DNA from: Pisolithus tinctorius
Taxonomy: Eukaryota > Basidiomycota > Agaricomycetes > Boletales > Pisolithaceae
Direction: 5' to 3'
NCBI GenBank assembly: GCA_024663395.1
Contig: JANFAH010000004.1
Location: 1,736,001 to 1,800,000 of the forward strand
Length of the DNA: 64,000 nt
The notes under the pieces were generated by a model. That model saw only the letters and a program-made list of their open reading frames with translations. It had not been told where the DNA came from and made no database searches. Positions 1-11,556 of the stretch are shown here, piece after piece (position 1 is the stretch's first letter; every line of letters starts with the position of its first letter). A program made the position numbers and the translations under genes.

Positions 1-656
1 ATCCAAGAAGGCAGCGAACACGGAATACTGGCCTTTAAACCGTTTGAGCAGGCATGAAGTAAAGTCGCGAGCGATGAAGTACCTTCATTTGCACCACTTG
101 TGACTAATATTTCTGTTTCTACGTCGAGGGACCTGTTGAAAGATGCCTCGTAGAATTGTTTGATCGCGTGACGCAAACGTATGCGGCCTTTGGGATGGGA
201 GTAGTGATTCGGAAGGACGGACCCGAGGGCAGAGCTGGCGGCGTCAAGGACCCAGGAAGGTGGGGAGAAATTCATGTATCCTTGGCCAAGGTTGATGCAA
301 TCGGAAGGCAGATTTGCAGCACTAGATGGACTGAGGGAGCAACGACTGGGCAGAGTGATAGCAACTCACTTGAAGACCGACCAGACGTCTTGTTGAAGGG
401 CACGCCCCTCGATAAGACGAGAGGAAATGGATATGGGGAACGAAGAATCGGCGGTGGACATTGAGAGAGGACGACAACGGAGGGCTGATGCAGACGGATG
501 GACTCTTAGATATGCTGAGGTGATACCACGTCCGGCGGTCATCCGAAAAACCGATACCAGCTTCTGAGTCACCATCATTGCCTTCCAAGGCTCCACTTGG
601 GGAGTTCTCACTGGCTGCGGAGAGCCCAATAGCGTTGTTCGGAATGCCAATGACAA
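1..656 (-). CDS. BNA3: Kynurenine--oxoglutarate aminotransferase (Bna3-like), 5' part
   Basis: This is the N-terminal part of a PLP-dependent class I/II aminotransferase that converts kynurenine to kynurenic acid. Exons read 370-656, 83-321 and 1-32, and the gene continues off the left edge. Introns at 322-369 and 33-82 restore a continuous frame. The mature start reads QQDVWSVFNAANLPSD, then INLGQGYMNFSPPSWV, then HYSHPKGRIRLRHAI, then a GQYSVFAAFLD block, all characteristic of the kynurenine aminotransferase/Bna3 group. About 65 residues before the conserved part are rich in Arg, Ser and Thr, suggesting a mitochondrial presequence. A second Met (codon at 459-461) would give a cytosolic form. 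The PLP lysine lies outside the window. The family call is firm; substrate is inferred from the family. Confidence 0.85.
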
Positions 657-837
657 GTTTATCTAACGCCTCCTGCTATTATTATTACTTACTCTACGCT
701 TCCCCGCAGGGCTTCTGATGTATTTTGTATCACGCTTTGGTCACGTGCCCGACGCTGGAAGAGCTGACCAAATATAATCAAATCTCAAATTTCCTCTTGT
801 TACTATTGGACGACGCGTCCCGGCGACGAGAGCAAAT
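657..837. promoter_or_regulatory. Divergent promoter, aminotransferase / ANK-DysF-FYVE-RING gene
   Basis: This 181-base gap separates two divergently transcribed genes. It contains a TCACGTG palindrome core at 742-747 and an ACGCGT hexamer at 813-818. No clear TATA box is seen. Function as a shared promoter is inferred from geometry only. Confidence 0.45.
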
Positions 838-3800
838 ATGGCGAGCACTCGCGAGGACAGTTCGGAGGTGTTTGATGTGCAACCGCTCGCAGCCGTCACC
901 GAGCCTACACCGGACGGTGACAGCGAAGAAGGTGCCTTCATATATCCAAGTGTGGCAGATGATTCAGACGAGGAGTTCGTGTATCCGGCCACCTCTGAAA
1001 GCACGACAGTAAACGACCCATCTCCTCCGGCTCCTTCGCCTGAACCAACGACTTCAGCCGCCAAGTCAACGACACGCGCTGAACAATCCCCATCACCCTT
1101 CGGTCCTCCAGTCCAACCCATACAAAACCAGTCTCACCCTTCTCCTGCTCAGCTGGAAGCCCTTTGTGCTGCCGCTTCCTCTGGTGACCTCGCTCTTCTA
1201 GAAAAACTATTTTCTACTGCTCTTCAGAGCGGTGAGCTGGAACCTTTTGCCCTTGCAAACGATGCCTCCTCCCGCACAGGCTACACTGCTCTCCACTCCG
1301 CTGCTAGTCGCGGTTTTCTTGATATAGTTCGGTGGCGTGAGCATTGATTGATTATTGGCACCGCTGACATCCGGAAGCTAACCATCGACTCAGTAATCGA
1401 AGAATGTGGTGCCATGCCAGACTTGGAAGATCGCGAGGGGGAGGTCTGTCAACCATCTGTTTCCATTTCCTGACGTTTCTTACATTGTACAGACCGCTTT
1501 GCACAAGGCTGCTCTTCATGGTCACCTACCCATCATCAAATATTTATTGCCGGATAAGGCAGACGTCCACGCTCGCGACGCGGATGGTTGGACAGCACTT
1601 CACAATGCCTGTTCCAAGGTTGGTTTATTTTCCATAACACATGCGTTGCCACTGTTAACAACATACCATTAGGGTTATCTAGACATCGTCAGGTGGCTAT
1701 GCGAACAGGGGGGGGCTGCAACCGAAGCCAATAACATCAAGGGGGTCGACCTCCCTAGCAATGATGGCTGGACCCCTCTAAGTAAGTCCACCCATGCAAC
1801 TTTTCGCGTTTTTTAATTTAAAAAAAATCTTCATGCCTTCTGTAGTGAATGCAGCATCAAAGGGTCACCTTCCAGTCGTCCTCTACCTGTTAACGAAACA
1901 GGGAGCCAACCCTGTAGCAAGAAATAACTGGGGCGAGACCGCTTATGACGTGGCGGCGGCCGTGTTCGAAGTCTGGATTTGCGAGGTTAAATGTTTCATT
2001 TCTCATATCATGTTGGTTTGTCTGAATCATTCTCTAGGTACTTCAAAAAGCTGAAGCGGAACGCTGGCGTTACACCACTGTTCCCTACAACCCGCTTGCT
2101 GTTCATACGACTGTTCCCTTGATTTTGTACGAATATCAACGCCTTGACATGCGCTTCAAAACTTTGGCGGTTTCTGGAGGGAAACCCAAATTTTCCTCAT
2201 TTGGCCTAGGAAAACATGGCCGCCATCCGCCGTTTGAACTGAGACTCCCGTCACCAGACGAGGATACGGGTGCTGTATTGGTCGCATCATCGCGTTCCGA
2301 CGACCAGCGGCCACTCCGGACGGCTCCATATACTTTGTGCAAACCATCCCGCGCGAGCGGGGCTATGCCGGAGGCTACAGAGAAGAGTCATTTTTGGCTG
2401 TAAGTGCCTAATTCTGAAAAGATTCCCAGCCCTGCAATTGTAGAGTTCTATAGGTCTGATTGGACACTTGATATAACCCCCCCTGGAGTCGATGCAGAAT
2501 TTGGCTGGCAGTATGCTCCGGCGTTTGATACTGCCGACGAAGAATGGTCAGCAGAGCGCCCTCCACAGCTGGAGCGTCTTTTGTCTGGTAGTGGGTTCAT
2601 GACAGCCGGCTTGTCCACTTCCACCCGAACCTACAATCACGTAGCGAATGCTAGCTCATCTGCATCGTCGTCCCGATCTGTTCATGCACAAACTTGGGTA
2701 CGCCGGAGACGTTGGGTGCGGCTCATGCGTCGCCGCCTCGATATACCCCCCTTACCATTTATGCAACCTGATGGTGCTCTGTATCATCTAGCCACCGACG
2801 GAACCTTAATTCCCTGTATCGGCGAAGTGGAGAACGGTAGTCCAGGAGATCTAGATGGACTGGAACTCGGAACTATGCCCCCGAATCCCCTTTCGTCGGC
2901 ACAAGACTACGTTGCCCGTGCGAGGTATCTTGTGGGAAATCGTTCTCGTGATACCGAGATTGACAGGGAGGAGTTTCCTGCTATAGAGGCGCGTCGAGTC
3001 ATTGCCAAACTAGAGCGAGCAACGACAGAATTGCGCCAGGGCATTCTAGGTTGGTTATTATATACATGATGAAGGTCACTTCTCATATGCGGGACAGGCG
3101 ATGACAATCTTGAACGCAGAACGCAAGCTGAGGTTCTCTTGAATACGTATGGCAGAGAGCTCGAGCGACGTCGCCTCTCCGCGAGTGCTCAGGGTCTTAT
3201 CATGTCGCAATCGGATGATGACCCGGGTGATGACGACGACGACGACGACGAAAAAGAGTTCCATTACCCGGGCGGCTCGCTCTCGGAGTCAGTGCGCGCC
3301 TCCACTGTAGGACCTGCCTCAGCAGACCACCGGACTTCGGTTTCTAGGACTCCATCAGATCTTACGCCACATTTATCACAGGCAGCGGAGTTCCGCGTTC
3401 CCACCTGTGAAGCGCCTCAGAAAATGGTCACTTCTAGATGGCAACCTACCCCACACCTTATCTACGCACGATGGGAGAGAGACGAGGAGGTTACTGTTTG
3501 CAATAATTGCCGGCGGCGGTTTACTTTCATTCTTCGCAGAGTAAGTTTTCTTTCCTTATCGCGACGTTTCGTCCGCTTACCCGGAACATTATGGTCAACC
3601 CCACCAGCACGTGAGTGTTAGCTTGTATTTTCGTGCGACAACGCTTTGATCGCCTCCAACAGCACTGCCGCAAGTGTGGCCGCATATTCTGTGATCGGTG
3701 TTCGTCACATCGAGCTCCTCTTGACGCCTCAGACATTGTCTATGATCCGGCTTTCACAGAGACTATTGCTTCCGGCTCTCTTCAACGTGTTTGCGACTCC

Positions 3801-4441
3801 TGCTTCAGCGAACCGAACGCTAGTATGCCCGCGAGATACCAAACCTCAGGTGTTGTTGAGGACACGGTCGACCACGACAGGCTGGCAGCCCCCAATCCTC
3901 TCTCACGACAGATTTCTAGTTCACAATTGAGCGACCTTGCAGAGTGGGTGGACTGACGTTGCCTCCATGGATGCATGACTGAGTGCTCCTAAACAGGTGT
4001 CCTGTCTGTGCAGTAAGCTTGGCAGACTTAGGACTACCGGCGGACCAAGAGGCCCATGTGAAAGGTTGTTTAGATGGCGGTCTAGGACCGTCTGCTCCTC
4101 AGGCGGCGAAATATCTGGTTTACAAGCTTCCAGCTGAAAGCACTTTGCTGGGTGTGGAATGTAAGTTCCCTCATGGCCGTAGTCATTTCTACGCTGACAG
4201 ACGACTAGGCGTCATCTGCTTGGAAGAGTTCACCAAGGGTATTTGTCTGGAAATATTGTCTACAGTGTTTATCTTGACGGATTTGCAGGGTCTCTGGTTG
4301 CACGACTGAGCTGTCTTTGTAGCTTCCACAATGGTGTGTTAGCGTGCGCATTGCATCCTTGAGCCGTGAGCTAATGAGAGCATAGCTTGTTTCGTATCTT
4401 GGCTGAAACGAGACAGATACTGTCCCGTTCACGCTCGCTGA
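838..4441 (+). CDS. Ankyrin-DysF-FYVE-RING composite protein (candidate membrane-associated E3 ubiquitin ligase)
   Basis: Fourteen exons join into a 956-residue protein: 838-1336, 1394-1443, 1493-1618, 1673-1781, 1846-1985, 2038-2269, 2308-2399, 2446-3049, 3098-3540, 3663-3943, 3997-4160, 4209-4238, 4289-4333, 4386-4441 (2871 bases, frame closes exactly). Residues 1-100 are acidic and Ser/Pro rich. Ankyrin repeats occupy roughly 145-300 (TALHKAALHGHLPIIKYLL, DGWTALHNACSKGYLDIVRW). A DysF/Pex24 region covers about 320-500, with the C-terminal half FYRSDWTLD...FGWQYA and the arginine run VRRRRWVRLMRRR. A FYVE-type zinc finger follows near 745-830 (CNNC, RRHCRKCG, CDRC, CDSC), then a C-terminal RING (CVICLEEF, CLCSFHNAC, CPVH). 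FYVE plus RING recalls yeast Pib1. The 2270-2307 intron is only 38 bases and is the weakest join; without it the frame breaks. The FYVE core shows one His where two are usual. Confidence 0.8.
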
Positions 4442-4571
4442 GTGCTATGACCGACGACGTTTGGATACCACTCGGATTTGCTGGCTCGGATGCAGATACC
4501 AGATCAACGCTTACATGTACAATACACATCATTATCGTCTCCCGTGGAACGTGTCCCACGCAGTATTGTTG

Positions 4572-5611
4572 TCAGTCATCGTCCCGTGGCTCGTAGAATG
4601 TGCTATAGCGGATCTTGCTCTCGTCGATACGTATGACGTTTGATAGGTCTTCTAAATCGGGGGGAATGATGTCCTGTCCTTTAACACCGTCGTCCTGGTC
4701 ATCGTCGAACCAGGTCGAAGGATCGTTGGTGTCACTATCGTCGTCGTCGTCCATATCCTCGAGATCCGAGTCTGTTGGTTTGTAATTCCTAAATGTCATG
4801 TATTGGTATCACGTCGACAAAACGTATGCGAGATTCTTACAGGAAGGCCCACATGCGGGCATCCTTTTCCTGTCTTGTTAGCACTTCGCCTTTGACCGGC
4901 AGTCCTATGCGCCTCCGCCTTTCATCTATGCGTTGCTGCCTTGCCAGGTCCTCGACATGTGCACGTTGTTCTAACGCGATGGCCTCCTGCAGGGTGAGAG
5001 AGCCTATATGACTATTACCATTTGAGGGCAAAGGCGCCTGAGCGAAGCCACGGTGGGTCAGCGTTGTCAGCTTCCAAGAAGTGTAGAACGTTGTACACTC
5101 ACATATCGGGATAATGCTCGTTGCTTGGCACCAATTATCCGAGGCGATGACTGTGGGTCGAGATTCATTTTCTCGTCAGCGTTAATGTTTGTGTTCTTGA
5201 TACCATTTCGTATGTGTTCGATGCCCTCAAGTTCGAGTAAACGGGAGGAGATTGCTTGCTGCTCGGCTGACAGCCGTTGCACGAGGGCAGATGTAGAAGC
5301 TGACCTGCGATGAGGATTGTCAGAGTCAGGGATCCAAGGTGGCCCCTAGGGATCAGGTATGCATACACGAGGGTTGGAACCTACGATGAGCAGAGTAGTC
5401 TCTCGTTGCGATCATATTGGTCATGGAGCTCTCGCAGGGACATCTCCGCGACGAGCTTCGGCTTGGGTCTGGGTGTAGCCCTGAAGCCCGGTGGTACTGC
5501 CGGTTTGCTGCGTATTGGCGATGTGGGGGATTGCAGGGAATTTGCTCTCACAGGACCCATGGAAGAGCTTGTGGAACGTGGAAAGGGAACGGAAGTCGGG
5601 CTGCCTGTCAT
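4572..5611 (-). CDS. Conserved fungal protein with acidic tail, function unknown
   Basis: Four exons (5385-5611, 5103-5304, 4841-5037, 4572-4788) give a protein of about 280 residues. The N-terminus is Ser/Pro rich. A helical segment follows (SLRELHDQYDRNERLL, then VQRLSAEQQAISSRLLELEG), then a charged helix (LEQRAHVEDLARQQRIDERR). The conserved tail contains LNYKPTDSDLED, a run of Asp, WFDDDQDDGVKGQD and IRIDESKI. I chose the Met at 5611; an in-frame Met at 5641 would add ten residues including two Cys. I do not recognise the family with confidence. The short helix with RNERLL faintly resembles the Pol II-binding motif of Gdown1/GRINL1A, but that is only a visual impression. It is tail-to-tail with the preceding gene. 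Confidence 0.7.
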
Positions 5612-5736
5612 CGTTTTTATTGTACAGGCGTCACACCGCATATACCACTTTCGGATGTCAACTCAACTACAAGTACAGACATATACAGTAGCACCAATCC
5701 TTTCATTCTCTTCTGCTGCCTTTCACCGACGATGAC

Positions 5737-6862
5737 TCACATGAACATGTCCCCCTGTTAATGCGTAATCAAATGGGTCAGCTCAGGTGTCGCGTTGGAG
5801 AACAACCGCAAATCTCACGACACCGGGCGGCATAAATTCATCGTTGTCAGGCTCACCGCTGCCTCTTCTGGGCGCTCCCCTGCGAAAGCCTGGAGGGAAC
5901 CGGTTAAGTGGACCAGGACCTGGCACTATGGGGTCAAATCGTGCACCAGGAGGTGCACCCATGGGCGGCAGGTATCCGTCACCTGCCCAAGGTCCCCTTA
6001 CGTCGTCCGGCCTACTTCCTCTGGGACCGAATATTGGATGCTCAGGACCAACGAACATTCCGTCACCTCCATGAGGAGGAAACAAGGGTGGCGGAGCAAA
6101 CGGATTGCCTCCAAACGGTTCCAAATCTCGTCGACCAATCTCAAGAGGATTTTCGGGTAGTATGTGAGAGTGCGGTCCATATGGAATCTGGAAGGGAGGA
6201 GTGGCTGGTCTTGGCCGGACAGGGACAGGGACTGAGCGTGAAGCAGGCGGACCCACATTTGTGGAAGCGTCTTCGGATTGCTCCACGTAACCTTCCTTCC
6301 TGAGGCCCGGTATGAGTTTCTGTATGATCTTTAGTTTAAGTTCGCAGATGAAATCCGAGATGCGGTTGGAGGAGATGAAGCCATGGACGAGAGGGGGGGC
6401 ATCAGGACGAGTGACATCATGAGGATAAAACGACGGCGAAGTGAAGTCGTTAGTAGATATGTCTAACGAAGCGGATTTATCACTCTGCGAGTCATAATTG
6501 AATAGGTAAATATACACAGTGACAGATCTGCGTACTTCGACAGCGATGGCGTTAATCAGGGTGCGCTGACCCAACTTTATGACCTTTACAAGAAATTCAA
6601 GACTACTCTGTTCATGTTTGTATCTGAATGTGCGGTCTACGAGCCCCTTTGTGTTCCAGTCGTCTGGAAGGACGCTGTTGGGATGGGGTCTGGCGGGAGA
6701 CACGTCATCCGTGGCAACAAGACGAAAACCAAGCGTAGTGAATGCAGTATGGATGAGGACAGAGATGGCATCATGCGCAGACGTTAATGTTTTGTTGGAC
6801 TGTGGAAGTAGATCTGGGAGCTGGCGGAGGAGTGCCGCTGGATCCAAGATGTTGTTGGCCAT
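5737..6862 (-). CDS. PI31 proteasome regulator (PSMF1/Fub1 type)
   Basis: This encodes a PI31-family protein, which binds 20S proteasomes. The N-terminal half carries the FP (Fbxo7/PI31) domain (DAISVLIHTAFTTLGFRLV, LEFLVKVIKLGQRTLINAI, DFICELKLKIIQKLIPGL). The C-terminal half is a Gly/Pro/Phe-rich tail (EPFGGNPFAPPPLFPPHGG, DGMFVGPEHPIFGPRG) ending in EPDNDEFMPPG. A short last exon at 5737-5754, spliced across an intron that would otherwise read into VRFAVVLQ, adds the terminal GDMFM, the expected PI31-like end. Two in-frame starts exist; I prefer MANNILD at 6862 over one 13 codons upstream at 6901. It is divergent from PRP5 with only 135 bases between starts. Three other proteasome genes lie 12-16 kb away. 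Confidence 0.9.
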
Positions 6863-6997
6863 GGCCGTCGTGATGCAGGCAGGGAAAAAGGGGCTTGTCA
6901 TACTACATATTAGTCAGCGCCTTGGGATCCTAACAAAGACAAACAAAAACATATCTCTTTACCCGTTGTCCTCCTGCAGACGACACTCGCACAAACC
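6863..6997. promoter_or_regulatory. Divergent promoter, PI31 / PRP5
   Basis: This 135-base gap lies between two outward-reading starts, so both genes probably share it. If the upstream PI31 Met at 6901 is used the gap shrinks to 96 bases. It includes an A-rich stretch (caaagacaaacaaaaacata) close to the PRP5 start and a pyrimidine run. No TATA or E-box is evident. Confidence 0.4.
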
Positions 6998-9586
6998 ATG
7001 ACACGCAGGGACAGGTCTTATTCACCAGACAGCTCAAATAAGAGGGTAAGGCCATCTCACCGTTCACCTCGGTCTCCTTCGCCGACCAGGCGGAATACCC
7101 AAAGGACTAGCAGGAGATATGACGACGAAAGAGACAGAGACCGGGACCGCGTGAGGGACAGGGAACGGGACAGGGAACGGGACAGGGAACGGGAACGAGA
7201 CAGAGACAGAGACAGAGACAGGGACAGGGATAGAGACCGTCACAGAGACGACAGGTACCGCGACGACAGGCGGCGAGACGATAGAAGGGATGACCGACGC
7301 CGTTCACGCTCTCCGGACCGCAAGGACCGTGATCGTCGACCAACTTCCCCTCAAGCAAAACCCACTGCAGATGGAACCCCGACGTCTACACCCCAACCAG
7401 AAGATGAAAAGCTGAAGGCTAAGCGCGCAAGACTCGAGGCCTGGAAGAAACAGTGGGAGGCTAAGAAGGCATTGGACGAGGCTAAAGCCAAAGCGATGGC
7501 ACTGGCTGGAAAGTCGGCACCAGGTTAGTCGTCATTCTCTGTTGCCCTCGATGAGATTTCACACCACTTGATCTTGGCTCCACAGCTGCTCCAGCCCCTA
7601 CGCCATCCAAACCTGGGGGGACACTGAATCGTGCGGCGTTAACAGGTTTGGGCCTCAAGGGCTTGCCGCTCAAGCCCGAGGTTCTTAAGGCTTCCAAGGT
7701 CACTGCAGCTGCAATGGATGACTCGGTGGAGACCAAGCAGCGTAAGCTGGAGACTCTCGGCGATATGCCTGCCGTCGATATGACCATGGCTGACGGGGAG
7801 GCCAGCGTTGGTGATCTCGAGGTTGACGATGACGATGAAGAGGCGAACAGAATGGATCAAGCTTTGAAGAAGAAAGCCGCAGATGCCATGGACGAGGACG
7901 AAGAGCTCGACCCCCTAGACGCATACATGAGTGGTGTCAAAGAGGAGGTCAAGAAAGTTAATGCCGAGGACCTGAAAAGGATAGACGGCGGACTTGGTCC
8001 AACTCGCGTTCGCCTTGATGATCGCATGGTGGAGGAAGGCGCAGATGACGTCGAGGAGAAAGCCACAGCTGAGGACGAACTCGACGCTACTGACTTGAAC
8101 CCGGAGGAGATTCTTGCCCTTGCAGCCAAGAAGGCTAAGAAGAAAGATGTCGCCGTCGTTGACCACTCTCGCATTAACTACGAGCCTTTCCGCAAAGATT
8201 TTTACGTCCCACCGCCAGATGTCGCCACCATGACGGATGAAGAAGCTGACCTTCTACGGCTTGAGCTAGACGGCATCAAGATACGTGGTATTGATTGTCC
8301 GAAACCCGTCACAAAGTGGAGCCAACTTGGCCTCCCTGCAAGCTGGTAGGCACCTTGTTCGGATGGTTGGTATGATCAGCATTAACTTTATGATCTAGCT
8401 TGGATGTTATAAAACGACTGAATTATACGGCGCCAACTGCTATTCAGGCGCAAGCCATTCCCGCCATCATGTCTGGTCGAGATGTCATTGGTGTCGCAAA
8501 GACGGGCTCCGGAAAGACAATCGCGTTTTTGCTACCACTCTTCCGACATATCAAAGATCAGCGTCCGCTGGAGCAGATGGAAGGCCCGCTCGCCATCGTT
8601 ATGACACCAACTCGTGAGTTAGCTGTGCAAATTCACCGTGAATGCAAGCCCTTCCTAAAGGTGCTGAACTTACGGGTGAGTAATGGTGTTCATTTTTCAT
8701 CTTCATGCGCTGCGAATGACACCGAACACTTAGGCTGTGTGTGCGTACGGGGGCTCGCCCATCAAAGATCAGATCGCGGAACTAAAGAAAGGAGCCGAGA
8801 TCATCGTTTGCACACCCGGACGTGTGATTGACCTCCTAACGGCAAACTCAGGACGCGTGACGAACCTAAAACGAGTCACCTACGTGGTGCTGGATGAAGC
8901 CGACAGGATGTTTGACATGGGTTTTGAGCCGCAAGTCATGAAGATTGTCAACAATATCCGCCCTGATCGCCAGACTGTTCTCTTCTCAGCTACATTCCCA
9001 AAACAAATGGATTCCCTGGCGCGGAAGATTCTCCAGAAACCTTTAGAAATCACTGTTGGTGGCCGATCTGTCGTAGCCCCCGAGATTGAGCAAATCGTTG
9101 AAGTCCGTCCCGAGGAGTCAAAATTTAACCGTCTTTTGGAGATTTTGGGTCAAATGTATAATGAAGACCCGGAATGCCGGACGTTAATTTTTGTTGACCG
9201 ACAAGAAGCTGCTGATAATCTTCTTCGTGATCTGATGCGAAGAGGATACCTGTGTATGTCTCTTCACGGTGGGAAAGACCAAGTGGATCGAGATTCCACT
9301 ATTGCTGATTTCAAGGCCGGTGTTGTCCCAATCGTCATTGCTACGTCGGTTGCCGCACGAGGACTGGACGTCAAGCAGCTAAAGCTGGTCATCAATTTCG
9401 ATGCTCCCAACCACATGGAAGATTATGTTCATCGTGCTGGTAGAACAGGACGGGCTGGAAACAAGGGAACATGCGTCACCTTCATTACCTCGGAACAAGA
9501 AAGGTACTCTGTCGATATATACCGTGCCTTGAAGGCGAGCAACGCTACTATACCTAAGGAACTCGAGGAGCTCGCTAATGGTATGT

Positions 9587-9630
<44 letters not shown>

Positions 9631-10626
9631 AGCACAGTCATTCACTGCCTGACAGGTTTCCTGGAAAAAGTGAAGTCGGGGAAGGCACAGGTCGCTGGCT
9701 CCGGCTTCGGCGGTAAGGGCTTGGATCGGCTGGACAAGGAGCGAGAAGCCAAAGATCGCGCGGAGCGGAAGGCTTATGGCGAAGGCGGAGAGGAGGAGAA
9801 GACAGAAGAACCACAGAAGACAGCTCCGGGCGATGATATGACTTTCGGCAACTTCAAGGTGGAGATCAGACGCGGACCTGCGCCTGATTCTGCTAAAGGA
9901 ATTCTTGGAGTTGGAAGTGCTGCAATCGCTGCTCGACGTGCTGCTCATGCTAAGGAGGAGGAGAAGATACAAGCCCAGATTCGGACCGCGCAGGAAGCAG
10001 CAGCTCGCGCTGGCAAAGATTCACCCGCCGAGAAGCAAGCACTTAGCGTTGTAGCGAAACTCAATGCTCAATTGAAGGCTATGAGGCTGGTGCTACAGTC
10101 GCAAATACAGCATGAAGAGAGCGGCGGCAGGAAAGCCAATCCCGACTCGACGGATTTCCATGCGATCATACCCATTAATGATTATCCTCAGAAGGCTAGA
10201 TGGAAAGTCACGAACAAGGAGACGATGGTCCAGGTATGCATTGTGAAAGTTCGCGCAATCATGTACTCAACTATGATTCCCCTAGCTTATTGATATGACT
10301 GGCGCCTCAGTTACCAATAAAGGTGAGCAAACCCTTAGTTTTTTCATGTCTCAGAACCTCACCTTCTGCAGGTATTTACTACGAAACTGGGAAGGAACCT
10401 CCTCCGGAGGGTCCACCGAAGCTTCACCTGCTCGTGGAATCGAACGAAGAGTGGAGAGTGAGCACCTTTCATCTATTTTCTTTGCTATTTTCAATTGAAA
10501 CACTTCGGGCAGGTCGAGCAAGCGGTCAGAGAGATTAAGCGTCTCCTTATTGAAGCCTCTGCTGCAGCACTGCAGGCGGAGATGCGCAATCCTAGTGCAG
10601 TAGTAGGACGATACAGTGTTGTGTAG
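6998..10626 (+). CDS. PRP5: DEAD-box pre-mRNA splicing helicase Prp5 (DDX46)
   Basis: Eight exons (6998-7523, 7586-8345, 8399-8675, 8734-9580, 9656-10233, 10286-10322, 10372-10457, 10513-10626) encode 1074 residues. Prp5 remodels U2 snRNP at the branch site during prespliceosome assembly. The N-terminus is a nuclear, RNA-binding-type tract of alternating Arg/Asp and Arg/Glu. An acidic linker precedes the helicase core. Visible motifs are the Q-motif region ([16 protein letters not shown]), AKTGSGKT (Walker A), [57 protein letters not shown] and [12 protein letters not shown]. Following the core are a charged coiled segment and a C-terminal KH-like part with [20 protein letters not shown], typical of Prp5/DDX46. 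The intron after 9580 contains a long CT microsatellite. Length and motif set match the family. Confidence 0.95.
7135..7260 (+). repeat. Coding minisatellite (RD/RE repeat) in PRP5
   Basis: Tandem units of the type gggacagggaac and gagacagagaca encode an uninterrupted Arg-Asp/Arg-Glu run near the N-terminus of Prp5. Such mixed-charge tracts are common in splicing factors. The repeat is prone to length change, so copy number may vary between strains. Confidence 0.8.
9591..9628. repeat. (CT)19 microsatellite inside PRP5 intron 4
   Basis: Nineteen uninterrupted CT dinucleotides lie between the donor at 9581 and the acceptor at 9655. The tract doubles as an extreme polypyrimidine tract for the splice acceptor. 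It is a likely length-variable marker. Confidence 0.95.
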
Positions 10627-11556
10627 TTCATTTTGTTTGCGTAAGTAGCAGACGACTAATCTATGGGTTCTAATCGACCAAGGATGCTTGGGAGATCCGA
10701 GAGAAAACAAGGATAGGCAGAAAATGGGCAGCGGTAGCGGCAGCCCTGATTAGATTTGCCGTACAAGCACGGCATGGCCTAACCTACAAGTGGTGCCAGC
10801 AAAAGCTTCATGACCCATATAAACCAAATTAATCTGGACGTAGCTTCATCATTGATGTAATGTCTTACTGCTACCCCTGAATACAAGCTCAGCTATGACA
10901 TGTGCTTCCGTATGTGGAAACGGTGATACAACTTCCTAAACTGCCGTACTTATCGACTGCAATCACGGGCCGACATCGTACTGTAATTGCAGATTGGTCA
11001 AATTTCCTCATCATTCCGTTTGACATACCCAAGGAACTTGGCTATATGTAACTGTAATGTACACCCCAGCCGCCCTCGAAGCTTGAAGACCCAACAGGAG
11101 ATAGAGGCTTCAGTAAGCGAAATCGGCCTATGGTACTGACATCGGCCGGCTGTAATGTTTGTTGCGTACAAGATCGTGAGTCAGCCTTCGCAGTAGCCTT
11201 CGCCGACTCTGAATGGAGTCGCCCATAACCCATTACTTACTCCGTCTAGGTGGTGTGTGATTTCTACCATGTTCACTCCATGATTCAGAGAACATAGAAA
11301 CGAGGACCAGGTGAGGGTGATGTGAGTCTTAACGGCCCGGAAGGTCATTTTACTGATGGGGTAAGCAGTGCCTGCCATCCACTGGGAACCAGCATAGTCA
11401 TATCGCCTTAGGCAAAGGTGCAGTATTAGACATTTCAGTTCTTGTCATCACATGGCGACACCCATACAAATTCGTTGGGTTCTTCTTCCCCATGCCCTGA
11501 GCTTCAACTGTCACCCGTGTCCACTCCTGTCGTAGAACGGGAGTCCTCCGCGAGAT
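10627..11556. other. Intergenic region, 930 bases
   Basis: This gap follows the PRP5 stop and precedes the MFS transporter start. Reading frames here are short and lack family features. I see no tRNA, repeat or conserved motif. It presumably holds the PRP5 3' end and the transporter promoter. Confidence 0.5.

Noticed and set aside
9379..9972. A 197-codon minus-strand open frame.
   Set aside because: It lies antisense to the Prp5 helicase core and includes the CT microsatellite as an Arg/Glu run; Prp5 motifs decide the coding strand.
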